The translations under genes were made by a program, and so were the position numbers. A DNA stretch of 64,000 bases from Lentinula raphanica (Eukaryota > Basidiomycota > Agaricomycetes > Agaricales > Omphalotaceae). The DNA is taken from the NCBI GenBank assembly GCA_027919835.1, contig JANVFP010000012.1, positions 1,054,001 through 1,118,000 on the forward strand, in the 5' to 3' direction. Shown piece after piece: positions 11,542 to 23,106 of this stretch (the first letter of the stretch is position 1; each line of letters opens with the position of its first letter). The notes under the pieces were generated by a model. It searched no databases and was not told the DNA's origin. It worked only from the letters and a program-made list of their open reading frames with translations.

Positions 11542-12505
11542 CTTGTATCCTACTTACAGTTCGCCAAGTCCCGAGTTCTGCGATGTTAAATACAAATGAG
11601 GATTTTGAATGTCAGCCTCTGGGAAGTATGGAGACCTTCTGAAGAGACCGATGTTGGTAATAGCTGACCACTGAGGGGGAGGAGAAGAAAGGTCGAAGAG
11701 AGAAACACGTAGATGCGCAGCGGTACTTATACGAACACGAGCTCGCATCCTGACAGCTTCGTTCGTAGAAATTGGTTGATCAACTACCCCCTGGCACCAT
11801 TGATCTTAGTATGGGCGCATGTTTGCCGCCCTTCCCACACTAACGGAGGTGCCGATAAAACATTTATCATCTCAGAGGTCTGCACTGAGAGCGGACGGCT
11901 GGATAGGGCTGGATCCATGTTCTTCAGCCGACGATGCCAGATGATGATCTCGGGAATGGCCAGTGGTTCAACCAGCCTTCAGGCTCTTCAAATTACCGTA
12001 TTTAGAGCCACTGCACCTGAAAAGCAGATGCCTGGATGTTACGTATATGCGTGGAGGAGTTGAACGCAATACTTAGTAGTAAGTAGAGAGGTCTGAACTT
12101 GGTGTAAAAGGCATTCTCCGATTGAGGCTTCTGTATACAAATCTTGTCATCCACACAAAACGATCCCCGTAAAAATCAAAGACAATTGACTCGCCATGAG
12201 GGTATCACTTTTGGGTCTCCTAGGGTGTCTGGGGGTTTGCCTCCATCAAAATCGCCCCTTCACCAAACAGACGCGTCGCGTAAACATGAGATCTGGTGTT
12301 CACCTTCCCAAATTCTGTTTCTTGTCAAAACAAAATTAATAATTGTTATCTTTCCGTGCTTATTGTGGTGCTATATACAGAAACGTCCATGTGCTTCATG
12401 GATTGAAGAAGCCTTTCTTCCGTCAAAATCCACTTGGGCTCCCACTATGTAGTTCAGCCAGCGGGGTGCCTTAACCTTATTGCAAGCTGCTAACACATGC
12501 ATAGG
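11542..12505. other. Intergenic gap with no convincing gene
   Basis: About 960 bases between the YABBY-like start and the Vps33 stop. Plus-strand ORFs near 11713-12063 and 12144-12452 lack family resemblance and are probably chance. Confidence 0.5.
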
Positions 12506-15207
12506 TCAGATCCCAGCGTCCTTGGGTCCAGCCATGGTCTTTTGAATGCCAGCTATTTCATCTACGATGCTTGATCCAGTGATTATTCCGGTAGTCGCGA
12601 TGAGGAAGTTGCGACCTATAAAAACGACGTTGGGGAAGGAGACGTTTATAGCTTCAAAAACGAACAAACGGAAAAAACGAACCTCGATGTTGCCGCGCCA
12701 CCCATCTCAATGCGGCAATCTCAGTGTACGTGCAACCACCAAGGAAAAACACGACAGTCGTCATCGCCTTATCTTTTGGCCGGGCTGAGCAAAGAGAATA
12801 TTAGGAGAGAATGATGAAGACATCGGAAATTATACCTATACCTCCCAAAGGTGTGGCCACACCCACGGGGTTTTGCACTTCGTCCACAATTTTTCCAGGA
12901 ATCGTCGCTAAAATATCTTCGAATCCTTTCCAACCCACGATGGGGTGCGCTTGAACTTTACCACCTGCTTGGGCATTATTTTTCGAGCCATTAGAAGCTA
13001 TCGCAGCCTTCTCCTTCTCAGCAGGATTGCTCAACACACCACCCTTCTGAGCGACACATTGGACAAGGCGAACACTGATAGGAGCATAACCAGAGTAGAC
13101 GAAGCTGATATCATTCTCTACTTCGTCCATGGCTTCTGGGTTATCATCTATGAGCAGCCGTAGTGACTTCCTCAAAGATGCGAAAGGATATTTGGAAGCT
13201 TGAACAGCCAACGGAGTAGATGGCGGCAAGGGATTGGGCATCAAGATGGCAAGTGACGGTGCGGCAAGCGATAATAGCAAAGGCAAGAAGTTGTATCCGT
13301 ATGCCTAGCCTGGGTCTATCAGTGCCAATTGTATGTCGCAAGAAAAGGACGGACCTGGAGAAATTCACGTTTGATATTCTCCAGAGCTTTGGCCTTAATT
13401 CCGCCAGAAGTGATGCTGGCAAGACATAACAGCCGGACAACTGTTTCAATATCCGCCCCTTTGGCAATCATTTCCTCTATTGAGGATATCTGCTCGGATA
13501 CATTATAGGAAGCAAGGAGGTCTATCAACACTGCTGAATGATTTCATCTCACTCAAGACCACAATGAAGCTCACTCTGTTGAATCTCAAGAGACTTGTTG
13601 AATTGTTCGGTACGGGTCATAGGAACCAGAAGCTCGGAAATCCCAGTGTCTGCAGTACTCCAAGTGAGTTCGGGCCTTGAAATTAGAGGAGCACATACGT
13701 ATTCGCAGGGACTGGTGCTCAGAATATAACCGACCTCTCAGTCTTTCGACAAAATCTCGGAGCTGCGCGGTGGTTTTAGATTGTAGACTGGTCTAATGAT
13801 GATAATTGCAATTTAGTAAATGGTTGATTTCGCTCCTCGTGGATTGATTACCTTGTAGTCGTCGTCCAACCTGCGCGCAACGATATTCAGATGCTTCCCC
13901 ACATGCGAGAAATTGAGGTCTCTCAATTCATTGAACAGGGAATCACTGGAGGATAAATGATATTTCTTCTTGTTCTCCTTTCTCAAAGAGTTGGAAGAGG
14001 TGCCGGTGGGAAGCGCAGCAGGGCTATCAGTAGGGGCATTTTGAGGAGGATTCACGAGGGATGCTGGAATTTCTACATGTGCTGAAATCCATGAATCAAG
14101 GACGACACACGATGATGCAGACCAGCGTACAATTTTTGATACCCAGAAGTTCATCTATGAGCCCTTCATAAGTCAGCTGCGTTAAGAGCGGTGTTATCAT
14201 GTCAACACGTCGATCAAGCACAATGAGGGAGTCGAATTTGCTGGAAGGCTCTGAGAGGGCGTCAGGAATAGATGAATCCCGAGATTGATCGAGGTATGTT
14301 GTTAACAGGTTGATGAGGCGCTGCAAGATGATCGAAATACGTTTGGAGAAAACGATAAGTATGTGTATGAAACATACAGAGGCGTGATCTCCCTTCCCTA
14401 GTAATCGAGGAAACAATCCAAAGAGCTTCTGTAAAGTGATCAAGGCTTGCGCAGAATCGTAAAGCACAGTTTCATCTCCATCCTGTGATGAAGAAGTGAT
14501 CAGGAGTTGGTGCTCGGATCATAAGATTTTATGCGCATCGTATCAGACTGACCACCCAGATGTCTTTGAAAACGGACTCGTACTCCAATGAAAGGACATC
14601 GTCTGCTATTGGCAAGAATTGCATACCATAAGCGGTTATGGTAATGTCGCCCAAAACGCCTTCTTCCTCCAGCAAACGCGAAACCAAAGAAGAGAGACGT
14701 GGAACAAGTAGCAGAGTGTAGTTGTATTTTAATGACTCCTTAGCGTGTCTCTTGATGTGATCTTGGAAAGAGTCATTATTTACATACAGGAACGAGTTTC
14801 GGTGCATACCAGCGATGATTTTGGCATGATTGACCCTTGACCTGCATAAGTAGACGATATTTGTTGTGCCGGAAGTCAGTGGTCCACGTTCAAGCCAGTA
14901 CATCTTGTCTACGCCGTGTTGCTGATGAGAAGTTGAGTGACATTTGGTAGCTTGAGCAGTAGGGTGCTCACCTTGAGGAGAGCAACTTCCGTGAGCAGCC
15001 CAAGTGGACCAGCCAAAGAAGGATCCAATACCAGTGTCTTCGAGCCATTGACCTATCCAGAAACGCTTGAATGAAAGACGATGAGGAATACGGAAAGAGA
15101 CATACGGAATTGAGAGCATCCACAAGAGCTTTCTTGCTTAATTCCTTCAACAAATTGGCATCCAGTGAAGGTTCAGTCTCTTGTGCATATTGTTCTTCAG
15201 CAGACAT
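12506..15207 (-). CDS. VPS33: Vacuolar protein sorting protein Vps33 (Sec1/Munc18 family)
   Basis: SM-family protein of the HOPS and CORVET tethers; it binds SNAREs during endosome and vacuole fusion. The ATG at 15207 gives MSAEEQYAQETEPSLDAN. Exon 1 ends at 15106, and exon 2 resumes NGSKTLVLDPSLAGPLGLL, the classic start of the family. Later landmarks are GVDKMYWLERG, NIVYLCRSRV, LLVPRLSSLVSRLLEEEGV, the domain 2 core FDSLIVLDRRVDMITPLLTQLTYEGLIDE, LNFSHVGKHLN, and the 3' exons TTVVFFLGGCTYTEIAALRW and NFLIATTGIITGSSIVDE. The stop is at 12506 after DAGI. At least eight short introns keep the frame. The length (about 690 residues) is usual for Vps33. No missing domain was noticed. Confidence 0.92.
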
Positions 15208-16227
15208 CAATCTGGGCTGGTACAACGCAGGAATTGACCACGGAGCCTTTCAACTCCGGATCCGGACCTTTCCAAACTAAGAAATGCTTACCTCAGCTCC
15301 CATCAGATTTTTACCATGTGTCACTGTCTGGTCACTGTCACCACCGTCAGTCCCTGGAGGCCCTTGGAGGCCCTTCCGCTAAGTAAAGATTTTGGGCTCA
15401 GGTTCAGGAGGGGGTTCAATTTTAAACGTTAACGTTCAGGTGAAGTAAGTTTTTCAAATCCAGTAAAATATGTACATGGTACCGGTCCTGGATCAGTTCT
15501 ATCATTGTGTGATACAGCATTGCATTCTACATTGTCGAAATTTTCTCTCCCAGCCCACTTGTCTCGAATAGATTTAAATGTCTTTTCTAGATTTTAACTT
15601 GGAATTCTCTCAGGCTGTGAAGTAGAGAGATCGAGGAACAGACAGCGATGAGCTTATAAGTAGAACATACCACGAGCAATGTACCATATATCATTGGCTG
15701 CTTTCGAATGTCTGTGCTGCTAAAATTATTCTGTGAGGGAAAGAACTTAATCTCCCGGTCAGCGAAGAAGTTCGGCTTCCCAGTCGTCAGAGATCTGGTT
15801 TCATGATCGTCTGCACCAAGAAGTAGAATGAGCGTGAGCCCAGTCAGAGGGTGTAGTTAGTGGAAGATGGATGCTCGTCAGATTGTTTTAAAATGATACA
15901 GTGCTAAGTAGCGGTAGACACCTTTGTAGCTTGTTGTAAGGAATCAGACGCAGAGTACCGGCTTCTGAACGCGATGTATTACAGATCTGTGGATAGCCAG
16001 AAAGATGTATACAAATGATAGACCATTACTTATTAAGTCCTCAAGACCATCATGCCATCCAAATGTACTATTGGATTCTCCGTTTGACTTTTGAAGAAAT
16101 CGCTGGTATGTATCATCGTTTGGAACGCCGCGACTAAATGAATCCAACACATGCAGCAAAGCCGGGCAACTGCAAAGACCTGCCTCCATCTTGCAAAAGG
16201 CCATTCACCATGTCCTCTTTGGGTCAA
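15208..16227. other. Intergenic gap with no convincing gene
   Basis: About 1 kb between the Vps33 start and the NTE1 stop. It should contain the Vps33 promoter and the NTE1 3' UTR. A minus-strand ORF at 15944-16204 shows no family resemblance. Confidence 0.55.
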
Positions 16228-19200
16228 TCATATCGAGTTACGCCGAGCGCTCAATCCTTTCGTGGTACTTTCAGTCCCATCTCGACCGTCAATGAAAGCA
16301 GACGGAAGTCTGCCTTCATCGGCATACTTGCCCAAAAATTCCATCGCAGACTGATAACCTTTTTTCTGTATCTCTTCAAACTTGGCAAATTGGAGCGTTC
16401 CATACTATTTTTGATATCAGCAGAAACTCATTCACCCCGCCAATGAGACAGAGACATCAATTCACTCACGTCTTGAACAGGCATAGACAAGTAGATACAG
16501 TCTGGTGCGACCTTGGCTTCTTCCAATGTTCGTACACTTGACACACTTCGTGAGAGTAAAACTTTAAGCATGATTCACGAGAAAATGAGTTACTTACTAC
16601 GCCAGGCGACTTTGAATCTCAGTTATTGCAGGAACCCGTCTTGCACTGGAAAATGGATTCCAACGATTGATTAACAACCACCAGCCAGAGACATGGTCGC
16701 CAAACTCTCTTGGTGAATTATCGTCGAGCTAGAAAGACAATCATGTGTAAGTAATAAAGTCTAGACTCTCGTTGAGCGAACTTACCGAACCGACATCGCA
16801 GGCGAATACAGCGCTGGCGCCCTTGGAGAACATCGCGGCCACCTATCACAGACGATCCCTGAGAGGAATGAATCATGAAATAATGCGAGATGACCAACCG
16901 GTAAGTTGTCCACTGATAGAGAGCGAACGTTAGCAACAAAAACTTGGCTAAAGCACAATGACTACAGTGACTGACCATAACCTCCATCAACGAGCATACT
17001 ACCATTGTCACAGAGCGGCGGTAATAGACCGACTAGGGTCATAGATGCACCTATGTTTTCTGCGTGTCAGCAATGGTATACCCTCGGAATGTACAATCGC
17101 TCACGAATGAATCGCCAGGCATAACCAGTTTCATGAATTTCCATGGTGGATGTTGTAATGTTTGTTGTATTGCAATAGAAAGGGATCCACATATCTTCAA
17201 TATGAAGATCGTAGAATGCCTAGAAAACTTTCAGTCCATGACAGTTTGTACATACGGTCCAAGACCTACTTTGTACAGTGCACGATTGAACTCATGACCC
17301 TGGCGAAAAATCAATCAGTCGACGACCACAAACTTATTTCAAAAAGCCACACCGTTGTATACGCCACTTGGAGGGTTTCAGTACCATCATTCCTGAATTT
17401 GAAAAGAGGCGGGGCTCACCGATTGGATAAGTCACATCAGACAGCATGCGCCAAATATTTCCCATTCTTGAGCTGAATTGTTTGGCACGCCCGGCTGAGG
17501 ACAAAATATCGCCCTCTCGGGCGTAGAGCCCACCAATGAAGGCGCCGATACTTGTACCTAGAACAGTCCCAATTACAATCCGCGAAAGAGGAAGGATAGG
17601 TCGACCTCACCACCGATATGGTCGATTGGAATATTGTAATCCTGCAATGCCCTAATCAAACCCTAAGGTAGAGAAAGTCAGACGAAAACCGGCGGAATAA
17701 GAAGCGTGCTTTAATTACTAAATGAGATATTCCTCGGGCTCCGCCTCCTCCGAGAACGAGACCTATCGACTTCCCACATAAACGTCGAGCTAGACGGGAG
17801 AAGTCATTGGTGTGAGGAAGCCTTTGCGGACGTGGATCATGTGCGCCTCCTCTGTATTTTTGTATCTCGCTCTGGACTTTGTCCTTCAAGTTTTTCAAGG
17901 CAGACATAGGATCGGGGTCTTTTGGGACTGCGGATTTTGGTATAGATATTGCAATTCCCTAGAAAAAAATGTCAAAAATTCAATATGCTATTGTTCTATT
18001 GCCTTTGATGCTCACAGGAAGCTCTACGTGGAGATGCTGGTGAATCCATGGTCGATTCTTGAAGCAGGTTACTGAAGGACCAAAAGAATCTTAATACTCG
18101 CATACCTTCAACCATTCGCGTGTAGAACCGGGAATAACCGAACGATTGGGGTGTAAAAGGACCAACTCTTTTCTCGCAGTCGTCTTCATTGACAGAAGAA
18201 GACGCTCGTATTCACCCAAGCTCGGATCGTCTCCCATTCCAACTACCATGACATAGTCAGCCTTGCGAAAGATCGAGGTTGAGATATATTCAGATTGAAG
18301 GCAAGCAAAAGAGTATGGCACACCTGGCGAATGCAAGTCTGCGTCCAAGGACTGTTGACGCTGGAATCTACTACATAGAGAACGATACGATACTTTTGTT
18401 CCATGTCAGCAAGCCATCCTGCCGCTTTTAGCTTGCCCATCCTGGTAAAAGCATGCCGACCCAAGTGGCTGGACATTGATGCCTGATTGAGATGAGCGGT
18501 CAGAGCGCCAATGCCTTCAAGAGCTTTCTGGAGACTCTTGGAGAACGCTTCAACCGGTATACTGCGCGAAACTGGGAGAATTGCGACTGTCTTTAGGTTG
18601 TTGTTGTAACCAAGTTCTGAAGAAGGTCGACTCCGTGTAGGTGACGGATGTACCTCTTCTCTAACACGAGAGGCGATCGTGCGTAAGAGCCTTCGAACTG
18701 GGTCAAAGATGACAAAAGACCACAACTGATAAGGATACTCACTGAGCCGTCGTCTGTGGGTTCCTGTCAGGGATATCAGCATGTGCTCTCCGAAGCCTGA
18801 CGGTTCTGTACACACCGTGCAGAAATGGCATTGAAAAGCGTCTGAGGCATCCTGATAAGCTCAGTGTCACGGATGGCATGAGCGGTATTTCTACGTGGGG
18901 AGCTTGTGATAACATCTAGCTCTCCGACTGTATCACCTTGTCCAAACTCTCCAACTATATCTAACCCCCGCGGTCATTCTCGGTGATCACACGAACACGA
19001 CCGTTGATGACGATGTAGAAACTATCGCTCTTGTCATCTGGCCGCCAAAGAACCTGCCCAGCGTTCACCTGCATCCAGTCCAGAGAAGCATCGATATGGA
19101 GCACTTGGTAAACCATCTGATAAGTTTAACTGTCGGAAATGACGGTAAAGACATACCAAGCGGGGATAAGAGGGAGATGAGTCGTTTTGCCAGTGTCAAG

Positions 19201-21835
19201 AGGACTATGGGTCGTTTCTCGAGTATTCTGTCGAGTGCATTGGAATGTAGGAATCCGACGTAGACGTTAGTTTTTGCGCGAATATCGACGTACGAAACCG
19301 TATGAGTCAGAGAAGCTGAATGGGATATTAGAGACCGAAACAATGAGTGAGGACACTGCACACCTAAATAACCTGCAATCCCTCCTGGTTTCACATCGAA
19401 CAGCAATCTCGGTTCGTTTCGACTCTTAGAACTATTGCGTATGCTAGTGGCATTGTCACCCCTTCCGTCTGAATGCTTGTTGGATTCTGGAGGGAGGAGG
19501 ATTTCCAGGAATCCGTCGATGACGTAGAACAGACCTGTACACGGTTTAGAAGATAGGATAGGACCACAATAGGTGTCATACCTTTGTTCATTTCTCCTGC
19601 TTTCACAATAGTAGACCCAGCAGCGAAGAAGAGAATCTCGACTTCGTTATCGAGCCCTACCATATAGCCACCTGGGGAGGGTAAAGTTGAAGAACCACCA
19701 GTAGCACTCGATACATCATCATTCAGATCCAAAAGCGAAAGTGAGCTGAAAGACGTGAACAGTCTTTCTGACCCTGGCCTGAAGTCATCTGCCGCCCTTA
19801 CAGCAGGTGACGCCTCTCCGGATTCCCCTCCGCTTATTGGGGGTTGCAATAGCCCTATCGACTTCGCGATACAAGACATGACTTCTTCACGGAGGTCGAA
19901 ATCATCCCCAGACATATTGGCTGCCCTGCGGTTTTCGATGTAGTTGAGACTTTTGCGAGCCGGATGAGGGGTGTTCAATATACTATTGCTACGATTTATG
20001 GGTCCTCGAGGAAGTGAATCATCAGAATGATCCGTTGAAGAAAGAAGGTCACCAGCTTGGACAACATGTCTGGAAGTGTGAGGTCGGATAGGAAACGAGG
20101 ATGCGGGCGAGGGACCGTTGTTATTCGGTACGGGATGTGATGGAGGAGCAACCGTGGCCTTCTTGACGGAGGTTTCTTCGGGAGCCTTCGAGACACTTTC
20201 GTTGGAAAGGCTCTTCGAAGAAAGAGACGAAGGAGAGCTGGTATATTGAGGGTATGAGAAGTAATCACTGTCTGTTTTTGCGTGATCCGTGCCGTCAAAA
20301 CGAGTCCTCAGATATTGAAGCCCGCCTCCTTCATAGAACGAAGCCGGTAGGGGATGGCAAGCGATATCATTGATGACCTTTTCTGTTCGGATGACTTCGC
20401 TAGTTAGCCCGAGGTATTTGTGCGCTGCATTGAACGTTACACGCGAGAAACGCGTCAAAATGACTATCAAAAGGGTTGGTAAATATCATACAGCATAGAT
20501 GAGGGAATGTACACGCACCTTGCACGATATGTCCTGTTGCTTTGGGATATTTCTTGGTGAGGCGGCGAAAAGCCTCGGCTGGTATCACAGCGAGCGTGGT
20601 ATCTTCGGTGGCGCGCGCTACTAGTCCATGGTAGATCGGTCTTCCTCTTTCGAGGCGAGAATAATCATGGTCTTCTGCGGTGGATGTATATCTTTCTCGG
20701 TCCAGTGACAACGGAGAGGTGATATGTACTGTAGAAGCGACAGAAGAGAGGGAAGATCGGCGCTCTCGGGGAGTTCCTAGTTCTAGAATGGACATGTCTG
20801 CGTTCGAACGAGTGCTTGTTGTTCTGGACCTCAAACCTGGGACAGCATCAAATGGAGATCCCGAATGGTCATCTTGCCAGCTAATTTTGACGTCTTCTGT
20901 GAAGAGGCTTAGAATGGTGAAGAGACTCGAAAGCGTTCCTCCACTGCCAACTTCATTTAGAAGCTGATATCCATTCGAGTCCTCGTTGTCCCAAGCACCT
21001 TGCTGTTGATCAGCGTTCTGCCCTGTTTGACTGAACACCTGTACTTGACCGTCAATAACGCAATAGAAGCTCTTATCCTCGTCAAGAGATATACTATCCC
21101 CTGCGATCAATCTTCTGGTTTGAAGGTGTCGTGCAAGTTCATGAAAGACCTGTAGTGAAAGTGAGAACCACATTCCAATTACCATTAGGATGATTACACG
21201 CACCGGTTTCTCTAACTAACCATTCCGGAGGAATCAGCGTTCTCCATGCACATCCGAGATGCGAAACTGAACCCACAAAGCCGAATACGCGTACAGCTTG
21301 CAAAAAGTCGTCCAGATAGTTATGGAAAGATGGAGGTGGTTCTGACATAGGAGATGAGTTTGGACGTTCCGCAGCTACTGATAGTCGTACCCGTATTCAC
21401 GTCCGGATGAAGTTCATTTGCATCCGGTTTGACCAACGGTGGCTCCTTCAATTGTGTGTAGTCGTTGAGATATCGAAAGCGGATCCAGTAGTTGAGTACA
21501 ATGGCGAATAACGTGAATATGAGAGCGAATGACCAGAAGTTGAGCTGTGAAGACGAGCTTGGTAAATCGTGCTAAGCTGAATTGGACGCAATTGAAGGCG
21601 CACTGTTAATGTCATCGAATACGACAAGATGAAGTAGATCATCGTTGGAATTGTTATCGTCACGAAGGCGACAAGAGATTTGGCCCATGAAAGAATCCAC
21701 ACTGTAGAAAGACCAGTGTTAGTAGCCGTGACATTGCTTGGCTTCGAGTTACGCACTGATCACCCAAAAGCAAGCAGAAACCAATAGCACCAAAGGATGC
21801 CTGTCATTGTTCACATTCTCTATGTCGTTTTCCAT
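16228..21835 (-). CDS. NTE1: Lysophospholipase NTE1 (neuropathy target esterase family)
   Basis: ER-anchored phospholipase B that deacylates phosphatidylcholine. The model runs from the ATG at 21835 ([14 protein letters not shown], then a hydrophobic segment) to the stop at 16228 (ARRNSI), with many short introns and about 1,500 residues. Order of parts: N-terminal membrane segments; a cyclic-nucleotide-binding-like domain ([31 protein letters not shown]); a Ser/Pro-rich linker; one or two more CNB-like domains; then the patatin domain. The patatin domain shows the oxyanion motif [11 protein letters not shown] (about 17730-17760), the nucleophile elbow GTSIGAF (near 17550) and the catalytic Asp motif LVDGGY (near 16990). 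The C-terminal signature [20 protein letters not shown] is also present. All catalytic features are intact. Splice edges were only partly resolved. Confidence 0.92.
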
Positions 21836-22104
21836 GGCGCAAGATGATAGTCGTCGACGGCGACAGACGGCGACGCACTGTCAGTGTCAGTCGCACGTTG
21901 GTGTCGGTGTATAGGCTCAGGCGGTCGCCGTATAAGGCAAACGCATTGGTATGACGGATGAACGGATGCTCGATCCGATTGATCTCGATGAGCGCTAAAT
22001 TCGAATGACATAAGCGCTCAAGCATCTCAAGCTGAGACCTCAGACTGAGTCGAAATTTGAAATTTGAAATGGGAAAAATCCTATCATTATGCTAGTAGTA
22101 AGTA

Positions 22105-23106
22105 TCACAGTACTCTGAGGGCTCCTGGTCTAGTATAAAAGCAAACAATCGTCAAGAACACGGTAACAATAGATAAAGGTATTGATAATGCAGCTAGGAC
22201 TATGCTCTGAAGCGAGTACACAATTCCCGACAATCCAAAATCATGATCATTTTCGGAGACCGTCGAATAACGCTGATCGATTAAAGGCGTACTCTGCCAG
22301 GTAGGACAGTTTGAACGAGTCGGGGGATTTATCGAAGATGTATCATGATGGTGAGCCGGATGCGAAGTATATTCCACCGACAAAGCGAGATCACGGTCGA
22401 CTCGCTGCAGAGCATTGTTTGAATTCTCTTCGGTCACATTCAGTTGAAGAGGCTCCCGGGGAATGACAAGGCATGATTCGTATCTCCGAACAGAGGTAAA
22501 GTTTCTACCTCCGTAGGGGCGATGAGCACGAACACTTTGACATCCATAGCCTTCTAACACGCTCGACACAAGATCCCATATGGCTCTTGAGTCAATACCA
22601 TCGGCTGAACCATGATACGGACGATTCCGAATCAGCCGCGAAGCTTTCATCGAAAGATAGAATTCGAGCCAATGGTGCTGGTCGGCAAATTTTCTTGGAT
22701 TCAACGAAGGAGAAGAGAAGGTTGGGATGCTCGAGTGCAATGACCGGAATAGTATCAAGGAGGAGATAGAACGATTTCTGGGATTGAAGCAGGCACAGGC
22801 ACCTGAGAACTGTTCCCATCCCCAGACATCGTTCCCGTATACGTCTTGATTATACGCTATGCAATCAGGGCATAGCAGATATCGAAGGGACCTTTCGTAC
22901 CGCTGTAGAGCGGACGCTGAACGGATGATGAGATGATTGGTGACCTCGATAAGGAGATATGCCCGTATTAGCAAAAGAATTTCGAGTGGGAGGGCACAGG
23001 CGGTCTGAGAGTTGATGATGGCGTCCACAGTACGGATTTCGATGGATGAACAGGCGAGGGAGACATGCATGAGAGTTGAGCGAGGTATTTCTAGTGAAGG
23101 TGCCAT
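22105..23106 (-). CDS. Uncharacterised single-exon protein with C-terminal membrane segment
   Basis: Open reading frame of 333 codons from an ATG at 23106, with no intron needed. The first 60 residues contain a hydrophobic stretch (LPLEILLLIRAYLLIEV) that could be a helix rather than a signal peptide. A Cys/Trp-bearing block follows (CPDCIAYNQDVYGNDVWGW, then CACF), which may bind metal. The last 40 residues hold a clear transmembrane helix (VLAALSIPLSIVTVFLTIV) with a short basic tail, suggesting a tail-anchored or single-pass protein. I recognise no family. It sits 270 bases upstream of NTE1 in the same orientation. Confidence 0.7.
   Translation of the reverse strand: MAPSLEIPRSTLMHVSLACSSIEIRTVDAIINSQTACALPLEILLLIRAYLLIEVTNHLIIRSASALQRYERSLRYLLCPDCIAYNQDVYGNDVWGWEQFSGACACFNPRNRSISSLILFRSLHSSIPTFSSPSLNPRKFADQHHWLEFYLSMKASRLIRNRPYHGSADGIDSRAIWDLVSSVLEGYGCQSVRAHRPYGGRNFTSVRRYESCLVIPREPLQLNVTEENSNNALQRVDRDLALSVEYTSHPAHHHDTSSINPPTRSNCPTWQSTPLIDQRYSTVSENDHDFGLSGIVYSLQSIVLAALSIPLSIVTVFLTIVCFYTRPGALRVL

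Noticed and set aside
16151..16446. Plus-strand ORFs over the NTE1 C-terminus
   Set aside because: Antisense to the final NTE1 exons, whose frame is certain from family motifs.
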